Origin: LMUY01 sp965199095
Lineage (GTDB): Bacteria > Pseudomonadota > Alphaproteobacteria > Acetobacterales > Acetobacteraceae
Length of the DNA stretch: 64,000 bases
Direction of reading: 5' to 3'
NCBI GenBank assembly: GCA_965199095.1
Contig: CBDAQM010000007.1
Location: forward strand, 868,001-932,000
The notes under the pieces are model-generated. The model made no database searches and was not told the DNA's origin. It saw only the letters and a program-made list of their open reading frames with translations. Below are positions 58,584-64,000 of the stretch, piece after piece; the first letter of the stretch is position 1, and every line of letters begins with the position of its first letter. Position numbers and translations under genes: made by a program.

Positions 58584-60065
58584 TCACGGCACCGTTGGGC
58601 TGAAAATCTTACCCTTGCCGGCGCAAGCCGTGTTGTGCTCCCCGTCAGGCTGCTGAATGAATGCCGCCACTATGTCCTGCGCACAGGGACTGAAATGGCG
58701 GACGCTGTGCCCGATCCCGGCGAACAGGATCAAACGCGCGTTGGGGCCGGTCGTGGTGGCCACTCGGCGGCTTTGATCGGGCCTGATGTTGGGGTCGAGT
58801 TCTCCGGCGAGGATGAGAGTCGGCACTGTCGTGTCGCGCGGCACTTCAGGCTCGGGGCCCAGCGCTGACCAAGCAGCACAGATACCCGGCGGCAACAATC
58901 CCAGGTCGAGCGGGCTTGCATCCGAGCTTACCGGGTCGCGCCAGCGTCGACGGTCCCGACACTCGACGGCGACGAACGCACCCTCATTGCCGTTTTGCAC
59001 GGCGCCCGCAAGCAAGGTCGCGAGCGCCGAGCCGACCGGCTTTACATCGCCGTCGCGCGCTGCAGTGATCAGGTGCGGCAGCCCTGCGTAGAATGGCGGG
59101 TAGTAGACCAGCCGGCCGACCACTTCCTCGAACAGCGACGGTGTGAGCCGTATATGGTCACCCGGCACATGCAGGGCTGCCGGCAATGATATGACCGGTG
59201 CTTCCTGTCCAAACCTGGCCACGACTTCGCGATAGGACTGACGTAGATCAGGGTACGAAGCTGCGCAGCCCGGGTCCGCCCCGCACGCCGCAAAGAACGC
59301 GTCCCGCGCCTGGGCCACCCGCATGGACCACGGCATGCCGAAGAACGCGTCCGGCGGGTTGAGGCTGTCGAGCACGGCCGAACGTATGCCCTCCGGGTGC
59401 CGCGCGAGCAGCGTCATGGCCACCGTCGTGCCATAGCTTTCGCCGACCACGTTCCAGCGCGCCACCCCGAGCGCACGCCGCACCCACTCGTAATCCTCGA
59501 CCGTGGTGACCGTGCCGAACGTATCCGGGTCGACGCCGTGCGTTATGAGCTGATCATGACACGCCGCGTGGACCGCACGGTCGGCAGCCAGAGTGGTGGG
59601 CGTCGGTCCGGCCACGACGGCGAGCATGGCCGTGATGAGGTTCCCTTGCAGTTCGGGGCAGAGACGGGGTTCCGAGCGGCCGGTACCGCGCTGGTCGACC
59701 AGAACCAGGTCGCGGTCGGCGGCATAGGGGTGACGTGCCTGGAAGCCGGCATAAACAGTGAGCGGCGCGCCCGGTCCACCGCTGATATAGACCACGGGGT
59801 CGGGCTGGCTTGGTTGTCGCGCGCTTTTGATTACGACAACCGCGAGGGCGAAGGTTGGGCCGTCCGGGTGGGCGTGGTCGCGCGGTACCCGTACGACGCC
59901 GCAGCGCAGCCGAAATAGCACGTCGGCGACATCGGGCAAGCTGCTGCACGAGGTCGGCTCGAACGTCGGACCCGCTACAGCGTGTGCCTGCGGCACGGAT
60001 ATATCCGTCGCCAACACGGCCGCAATCATCGCGATAACGATCCATATTTTAGCTTGTCGGCTCAT
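58584..60065 (-). CDS. exported alpha/beta hydrolase (tripeptidyl/proline aminopeptidase-like)
   Basis: 493 residues: signal peptide MSRQAKIWIVIAMIAAVLATDISVPQAHA, then GVVRVPRDHAHPDGPTFALAVVVIKS, VVYISGGPG (oxyanion HGGPG-type), DQRGTGRSEPRLCPEL, nucleophile GESYGT with Ser210, LAGELDPNIRPDQSRRVA (Asp) and GIGHSVRHFSPCA (His). This is the arrangement of secreted S33-like tripeptidyl aminopeptidases. Several cysteines suggest periplasmic folding. Framed by two copies of a REP-like repeat. Confidence 0.88.
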   Translation of the reverse strand: MSRQAKIWIVIAMIAAVLATDISVPQAHAVAGPTFEPTSCSSLPDVADVLFRLRCGVVRVPRDHAHPDGPTFALAVVVIKSARQPSQPDPVVYISGGPGAPLTVYAGFQARHPYAADRDLVLVDQRGTGRSEPRLCPELQGNLITAMLAVVAGPTPTTLAADRAVHAACHDQLITHGVDPDTFGTVTTVEDYEWVRRALGVARWNVVGESYGTTVAMTLLARHPEGIRSAVLDSLNPPDAFFGMPWSMRVAQARDAFFAACGADPGCAASYPDLRQSYREVVARFGQEAPVISLPAALHVPGDHIRLTPSLFEEVVGRLVYYPPFYAGLPHLITAARDGDVKPVGSALATLLAGAVQNGNEGAFVAVECRDRRRWRDPVSSDASPLDLGLLPPGICAAWSALGPEPEVPRDTTVPTLILAGELDPNIRPDQSRRVATTTGPNARLILFAGIGHSVRHFSPCAQDIVAAFIQQPDGEHNTACAGKGKIFSPTVP

Positions 60066-60104
60066 GGAGCATTCATCGCCGGTAGAACGCCCGCTGCCAA
60101 GCAA

Positions 60105-60170
60105 CGTAGCCCGTAGTTCGCGCAGCGAATGCGGGAACACGGTCCCAACGCAGCGTGACATCAGCATCGC
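60105..60170 (+). repeat. REP-like repeat 3
   Basis: Partner of 58495-58559: same GTAGCCCG start, shared GCGCAGCGAATGCGGGAACA core and ATCAGC(A/G)TCGCC end. Located 40 bp upstream of the hydrolase start codon. Confidence 0.8.
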
Positions 60171-60221
60171 CGGCAGGACGTGTGGTTGCGACGGTAGCTG
60201 ACCACACTTGACGGAGCTCGT

Positions 60222-60437
60222 GTGTGGTCCCGCATGAGCAAAGGCTCATACGGGCTACGCGACTACGTCGGATCATGCGGGCGCGCCCGGGCGTGGATCC
60301 GTCTGACCCGCAAACTCGCCTACAGCGTCCAGGTCACCGTGGGCGGGGAGGGCGTTGAACTCCGCAGCAGCGGCGGCGCAGCGTTGCTGAACTGGGGCGT
60401 GCTGAAGCGCTGGGAGGAAACGGGCGGGCCGTGCTGA
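60222..60437 (+). pseudogene. possible YcxB-like C-terminal remnant
   Basis: A 71-codon frame whose last 45 residues (KLAYSVQVTVGGEGVELRSS, then GGAALLNWGVLKRWEETGGPC) resemble the C-terminal domain of YcxB-like membrane proteins, where a strand pair is followed by L-x-W-x-x-x-x-R-W-x-E. The hydrophobic N-terminal part is missing and the 5' end is REP-like DNA, so it is a fragment at most. Weak evidence. Confidence 0.3.
60226..60260 (-). repeat. REP-like palindrome 4
   Basis: CCCGCATGAGC-AAAG-GCTCATACGGG followed by CTACGCGA, the same end sequences as copy 1 with a different stem. Orientation appears opposite to copies 2 and 3. Confidence 0.6.
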
Positions 60438-60525
60438 GAGACGCACATCCGAAAAGAACGAGCACAGCGATCAATCCGGGCACCAGCGTCACGTCGCATC
60501 GCAGTCATCTCCTTAGGGCGCGGGA

Positions 60526-60951
60526 CTACTCGCTGTCCGGCCGGCCGCGGTCCCGTTTGATCGTTCCGCGGGCGGCCTTGCTGTCCAGCCGCCGCCGCTT
60601 GCTGGCGAGGGTGGGGCGGGTCTTCACCCGGTAAATTGGCGCGACGGCCGCTTGCTTGATCAGCGCGGCCAGGCGTTCCCGCGCGTCGGTGCGGTTGCGG
60701 TCCTGCGTCCGGTGGCGGTTGGCGGTGATCACCAGCACGCCTTCCGCGGTCATGCGGCGACCCGCCAGCACCGCCAGCCGCGCCCGGATCGCCGGCGTCA
60801 GCGAAGGGCACCGCAGCGCGTCGAACCGGAGTTGGACGGCGGTGGCGACCTTGTTGACGTTCTGGCCGCCTGGCCCGGCAGCGGCGATGAACCGCTCCTC
60901 CAGTTCGGACTCGTCCAGCCGGATGCGCGGGGTGATCTGCAGGCCGTCCAT
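60526..60951 (-). CDS. arfB: peptidyl-tRNA hydrolase / ribosome rescue factor ArfB
   Basis: 141 residues. The release-factor-like GGQ motif is at 28-30 within AAGPGGQNVNKVATAVQLRFD, and the C-terminal tail is basic (KTRPTLASKRRRLDSKAARGTIKRDRGR) for insertion in the mRNA channel of stalled ribosomes. Length and layout match ArfB/YaeJ. It hydrolyses peptidyl-tRNA on non-stop ribosomes. No codon-recognition domain, distinguishing it from RF1/RF2. Confidence 0.93.
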   Translation of the reverse strand: MDGLQITPRIRLDESELEERFIAAAGPGGQNVNKVATAVQLRFDALRCPSLTPAIRARLAVLAGRRMTAEGVLVITANRHRTQDRNRTDARERLAALIKQAAVAPIYRVKTRPTLASKRRRLDSKAARGTIKRDRGRPDSE

Positions 60952-60967
60952 GCCGGCATCATAGCAG

Positions 60968-61636
60968 TCAAAGCGGCCGCGGCAGGATCAGCGAGGCGAC
61001 GGTCCAGCCATCGGCACGCTCGATCGTCACCCGGCCGCCTTCCCGTTCCGCCAGGCAGCGCATGATCGGCAGGCCTTCCCCGGCGCCGTCGCCGGCCGGG
61101 CCCCACCCGTTATCACTGACCCGCAGCACCGTCGTGCCGTTCCCCTCGCTGCGCACCCGCACGGCGATGCGGCCCACCAGGCGCATGTGCATCCCGTGCT
61201 TGACCGCGTTGCTCACCATCTCATGCGCGATGCGGACCACCGTCGTCTCCAGCGACGCCGGGCAGGACCCGGTGACGGAGGTCTCTACGTCGATCGTTTG
61301 CACCTGGTCGGCCAGCAGCTTGACGGTGGCGTCGCACAGCGAGGCCAGCCGCCCCTGCAAGGTGCCGGGATGGGCGGTGAAGCCGAACAATGCGTCCGAC
61401 ACGCGGGCGCTCAGGCAGATGCGGCGCTCGATGTCGTCGGCCAGGGCCGCGCCTGCATGGGTGGCGCGCAGGTCACTGGCGGCGACCTGGGCGATGATCC
61501 GCTGCAACGCGTTCTTGGTCTCATGGCGGAGCTGGCGCATGGCGAGCGCGTCCGCACTCGGCTCCCGTTGGGTCATCAACACCGGGGCCATCATGGCGGC
61601 AGGGAAGCGCATCGAGGCGGGTGAGGTGTGGGACAT
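60968..61636 (-). CDS. histidine kinase-like protein (HWE/HisKA_2 type) without sensor domain
   Basis: About 222 residues from ATG 61636, which has GGAG 7 nt upstream; 61684 is an alternative. A phospho-acceptor helix LRHETKNALQRIIAQV (His-Glu with Lys-Asn) is followed by an HATPase domain: IAHEMVSNAVKHGM (N-box), VSDNGWGPAGDGAGEGLPIM (G-box) and a terminal Ile-Leu. Similar to two-component kinases of the general stress or phosphorelay type in alphaproteobacteria, but without a PAS/GAF/HAMP part. A stand-alone kinase or phosphotransferase is likely; partner unknown. Confidence 0.82.
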   Translation of the reverse strand: MSHTSPASMRFPAAMMAPVLMTQREPSADALAMRQLRHETKNALQRIIAQVAASDLRATHAGAALADDIERRICLSARVSDALFGFTAHPGTLQGRLASLCDATVKLLADQVQTIDVETSVTGSCPASLETTVVRIAHEMVSNAVKHGMHMRLVGRIAVRVRSEGNGTTVLRVSDNGWGPAGDGAGEGLPIMRCLAEREGGRVTIERADGWTVASLILPRPL

Positions 61637-61666
61637 CTGCAACTCCAGGTCACGTTCGGCATCTAC

Positions 61667-61713
61667 CGTGGGAATAATTCCCACGTCAAGCGGTTTGTGG
61701 GGTTCTTTCCCAC
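61667..61713. promoter_or_regulatory. tandem palindromic operator-like sites
   Basis: CGTGGGAATAATTCCCACG (61667-61685) is a perfect palindrome, and GTGGGGTTCTTTCCCAC (61697-61713) repeats its GTGGG...CCCAC arms. The two 17-bp cores start 29 bp apart, about three helical turns, between the divergent kinase-like gene and the DUF6502 gene. This suggests a dimeric regulator binding twice; which one is unknown. Confidence 0.55.
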
Positions 61714-61772
61714 GCCCCGCATGTTACCTTTGATGTGTTCGCTGAATCCTCAGCAGGAGCTGTTGGACGTCT

Positions 61773-62594
61773 ATGTCCCCTGCGCGTCCCGCGCCCGAAA
61801 CGATGCTGGCGCCGTTGCGGCGGCTGCTGCGCCCGGTGGTCCGGCTGGCCATACGGTGTGGCGTGACGTTCCCGGCGGTCGCGGACCTGATGCGGGCGCT
61901 GTATGTCGAGGTGGCCCGGGAAGAACTCGGCCCCGGCCAACGTACGGATAGCCGGGTCAGCCTGATGACGGGCATCCACCGCAAGGAAATCCGCCGGCAA
62001 CGCAGCGTCCCGGCGGACGAACCGCCCCCGCCGCTGGTGACGCGCAATGGGCAACTGATCGCGACCTGGCTGGGCGCGCCGGGCTTCACGGATGGCAACG
62101 GCATCCCCTTGGCCCTGCCGCGGGCGGCTGATCCGGGCAACCCCGAGGCGCCGAGCTTCGACCGGTTGGTCACGTCCGTCACCCGGGACGTCCGGCCGCG
62201 CGCGGTGTTGGATGACTGGCTGAGCCAGGGGCTCGTCTCGCTGGACGCGGCGGACCGTGTGCACCTGTCGGCCGCGGCGTTCCTGCCGCAGCCCGGACGG
62301 GAGGAGCAACTGTTCTACTTCGCCCGCAACCTTCAGGACCATATCCGGGCGGCCAGCGCGAACGTCTTGGCGGACGGCCCGGCGCCGTTCGTCGACCGCA
62401 GCGTGCATTATGACCGGCTGACTCCGACGGCGGCGGCGGAGCTGGAGCAACTGGGCCGGGAGGCGGCGCAGCGCGTCCTGCTGGAGGTGAACCGCCACGC
62501 GATGCGGCTGGCCACGGATGCGCCCGCGGGCAGCCCGACGCGCCGGGTGAATTTCGGCGTCTACTTGCTGGCCGAGGACGAGACGCAGGGATGA
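61773..62594 (+). CDS. DUF6502-family protein
   Basis: 273 residues. The opening LAPLRRLLRPVVRLAIRCGVTFPAVADLMRALYVEVA followed by TDSRVSLMTGIHRKEIRR is the characteristic DUF6502 start: a helical, HTH-like segment in which SRVSLMTGIHRKEI resembles a recognition helix. The rest (VVTRDVRPRAVLDDWLSQG-type and DRSVHYDRLT) is also typical. DNA binding is plausible but unproven. Overlaps the downstream gene by 4 bp. Confidence 0.82.
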   Translation: MSPARPAPETMLAPLRRLLRPVVRLAIRCGVTFPAVADLMRALYVEVAREELGPGQRTDSRVSLMTGIHRKEIRRQRSVPADEPPPPLVTRNGQLIATWLGAPGFTDGNGIPLALPRAADPGNPEAPSFDRLVTSVTRDVRPRAVLDDWLSQGLVSLDAADRVHLSAAAFLPQPGREEQLFYFARNLQDHIRAASANVLADGPAPFVDRSVHYDRLTPTAAAELEQLGREAAQRVLLEVNRHAMRLATDAPAGSPTRRVNFGVYLLAEDETQG

Positions 62595-63727
62595 GGCATG
62601 CCGCATGGCTCAGCCTGCTGGCGCTGGCTGCCTGCACCGGCCCGGTTGCCCGCCCGCCGGCCCCACCCGCCTCGGCCGCGGCGAACGTCCCGGCGGTCTG
62701 CCGGGTGGGTCCTGACGGCGCCCGGCCCGTGGCGGATCGCGGCATCGGCGGCACGGGGGCGCCGGCCGTGCAGAGCGCTGACCGGGGCATTGGCGGCACG
62801 GGGATCATCGGCGTCATCACCGGCTTCGCCAGTGTCTGCGTCGCAGGGGAGGAGGTGGCGCTGCCCGCCGGCGTGCCGGCGCAGGTCGACGGCAAACCGG
62901 CCAGCCTGGACGATCTGCGCGCCGGACAGGTTGTGGCGTTGCAGGCCGCGGGACCAGCCGGGTCGCTGCTGGCGCGCGAGATCGTGGTCCGGCACGTCGT
63001 CATCGGCCCGGTAAAGGCCGCCCGGGATGGGACGCTGACGGTCGCCGGCCAAAACATCGTGGTCGGGAACGCCGGCGGTTCGGCGACCTATGCGCCTCCC
63101 GGGCAGTTCGTCGCCGTCAGCGGCTTCCGCCAGCCCGACGGGGTGATCGTCGCCACCCGGATCGACCCGGCGCCATCGGGTCCGGTCCTGCTACGTGGTG
63201 AGCTGACCCGGATCTACGACACGGCGCGCATCGGTGCGCAGAGCGTGCAACTGCCGGAAGGATCGCCTATCCCGAGCGGCTTCCCGGTGGTGGTCACGGG
63301 CAGCATGCAGGGCGATGTCCTGGTGGCCGACAGCGTGTCCCGCGACATCGCCGATGAGAGCCCCGCCACGTATTTCGGGCCGGCCGTGTCCGACTTCATC
63401 GTGGAGGGCTACCTGGCCGTGGCGGCCGGCGGCTACTTCGTCAATCGCGATTTCGTCCGCGGCGGGGGCTTCCAGCGCGAAGCCCGCGGCCGCGGCATCG
63501 CCACGTTCAGCCGACGGCCGGACGGTGGCCTGGTCGCCCGTCCGAATGGTGGGCCGTTCTCGGCGTTCGACCGTGAGTTCGGGCCGGCGCCGGTTGCATT
63601 GGGGGGTAATGGCGGGCCGTTCGGGCAGGGCCGCCAAGGCCTGTCATCACCGCATTCGCCATCCGCTGGTTTTTCAGGACCGGGCGGCGCTAGCCAGGCG
63701 CCGCAGTTCCAGCCGCTGCACCGTTAG
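62591..63727 (+). CDS. lipoprotein with DUF5666 repeats
   Basis: 378 residues: MRHAAWLSLLALAACTGP carries the lipobox LAAC. After a Pro/Ala linker a near-repeat ADRGIGGTG occurs twice (about 48-56 and 63-71). Two to three DUF5666-type beta units follow: GVITGFASVCVAGEEVALPAGVPAQVDGKPASLDDLRAGQVVALQA; GPVKAARDGTLTVAGQNIV; and a shorter one before LRGELTRIYD. The C-terminal 80 residues are Gly/Pro/Phe-rich and disordered. ATGA-coupled to the DUF6502 gene, a pairing that suggests a shared function of unknown nature. Confidence 0.8.
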   Translation: MRHAAWLSLLALAACTGPVARPPAPPASAAANVPAVCRVGPDGARPVADRGIGGTGAPAVQSADRGIGGTGIIGVITGFASVCVAGEEVALPAGVPAQVDGKPASLDDLRAGQVVALQAAGPAGSLLAREIVVRHVVIGPVKAARDGTLTVAGQNIVVGNAGGSATYAPPGQFVAVSGFRQPDGVIVATRIDPAPSGPVLLRGELTRIYDTARIGAQSVQLPEGSPIPSGFPVVVTGSMQGDVLVADSVSRDIADESPATYFGPAVSDFIVEGYLAVAAGGYFVNRDFVRGGGFQREARGRGIATFSRRPDGGLVARPNGGPFSAFDREFGPAPVALGGNGGPFGQGRQGLSSPHSPSAGFSGPGGASQAPQFQPLHR

Positions 63728-64000
63728 GCGTCGCCAGCCGCATGAACGCAGCTTGCGCCGCCGCGCCATCCGAGACGGGGACGGACCAGGGCAGGCGCAG
63801 CACCGCCTCCTCCCGCGCCAGGTCGCAGCCATCGACGTCGATGGCCGCCACACGCCAGCCCGGGCCGCCGGCGATGCGCGCGACGGCGTCCGCATGATCG
63901 GCATTGATCTGGGCGAGGAGCGAGGGTTCCGCCGCCAGCACGGCGGCGACGCTGGCCGCATCCGGCGTCAGGTCGGCGGCGGACAGACGGTGGGCGCTGG
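63690..64000 (-). CDS. HugZ/pyridoxamine-oxidase-like protein, C-terminal part (start outside window)
   Basis: Open frame from the window edge to a TAG at 63690-63692, 103 codons; the N-terminus is beyond position 64000. SAHRLSAADLTPDA followed by EPSLLAQINADHADAVARIAGGPGWRVAAIDVDGCDL is the DUF2470 heme-utilisation/HugZ C-terminal domain, in which NADHxDA is conserved; it normally follows a split-barrel FMN domain. The 3' end overlaps the DUF5666 lipoprotein gene by 38 bp, tail to tail. Confidence 0.82.
   Translation of the reverse strand, partial: SAHRLSAADLTPDAASVAAVLAAEPSLLAQINADHADAVARIAGGPGWRVAAIDVDGCDLAREEAVLRLPWSVPVSDGAAAQAAFMRLATPNGAAAGTAAPG

Larger units (their letters stand above)
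60066..60525. other. 460-bp repeat-rich region
   Basis: Holds REP-like copies 3 and 4, a GACCACAC/GTGTGGTC inverted repeat (about 60200-60228) and a short YcxB-like coding remnant. No intact gene. Confidence 0.6.

Overview
GC-rich DNA with tightly packed, often ATGA-overlapping genes. The metX, chorismate mutase-hisC-tyrA and metW neighbourhood, a DUF6502 gene, alphaproteobacterial-style MCE and HWE-like kinase genes and an ISAs1-type insertion suggest an alphaproteobacterium, most likely Acetobacteraceae/Rhodospirillales. The family-level guess rests on gene content only.

Layout. 1-4.2 kb: catabolic genes (flavin-dependent monooxygenase cut by the window edge, acyl-CoA-dehydrogenase-like flavoprotein, CnbZ-like protein, amidohydrolase/decarboxylase). 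4.7-6.0 kb: two small exported proteins. 6.2-10.8 kb: a five-gene MCE/Mla-like lipid-transport operon that includes a RyR-domain gene and a degenerate ATPase. 11.3-26.8 kb: an almost gapless minus-strand run of twelve genes. 27.0-35.7 kb: a mostly plus-strand block of radical SAM, ABC exporter and cyclic-nucleotide signalling genes. 35.7-39.2 kb: mobile elements and broken genes. 39.2-44.8 kb: SNF2 helicase and MFS exporter. 44.9-49.9 kb: about ten small exported or membrane orphans. 50.0-57.6 kb: tRNA-Thr, methionine and aromatic amino-acid genes, an exopolysaccharide priming transferase and metW. 57.8-64 kb: housekeeping and hypothetical genes with REP-like repeats, ending in a truncated HugZ-like gene.

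The most interesting region is 11-35 kb. A 133-residue peptide (26440-26841, minus) has a conserved-looking leader, a Pro/Gly/Gln linker and an aromatic C-terminus with four W-X-N triads, the pattern expected for three-residue cyclophane (triceptide) RiPPs. Divergent from it, 174 bp away, is a GrrM/OscB-like radical SAM/SPASM maturase, followed by an ABC exporter whose nucleotide-binding domain carries a large insertion, a cNMP-binding protein, a Crp-like regulator, an HD phosphodiesterase-like protein, a class III nucleotide cyclase and a LuxR regulator. The peptide itself heads the minus-strand run: a DUF692/MNIO-fold protein that has apparently lost its metal ligands, a GAF protein, a subtilisin-like protease, a 1625-residue DUF4062-nSTAND-TPR protein, a PGDYG-like protein, exported and membrane proteins, a patatin phospholipase, and a second DUF4062-nSTAND-TPR protein whose first 2.25 kb duplicate the other. 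I infer one regulated system that joins a modified peptide, its export and a second-messenger circuit to STAND/patatin/protease modules of the kind used in conflict and immunity. This link is inferred from gene order, not demonstrated.
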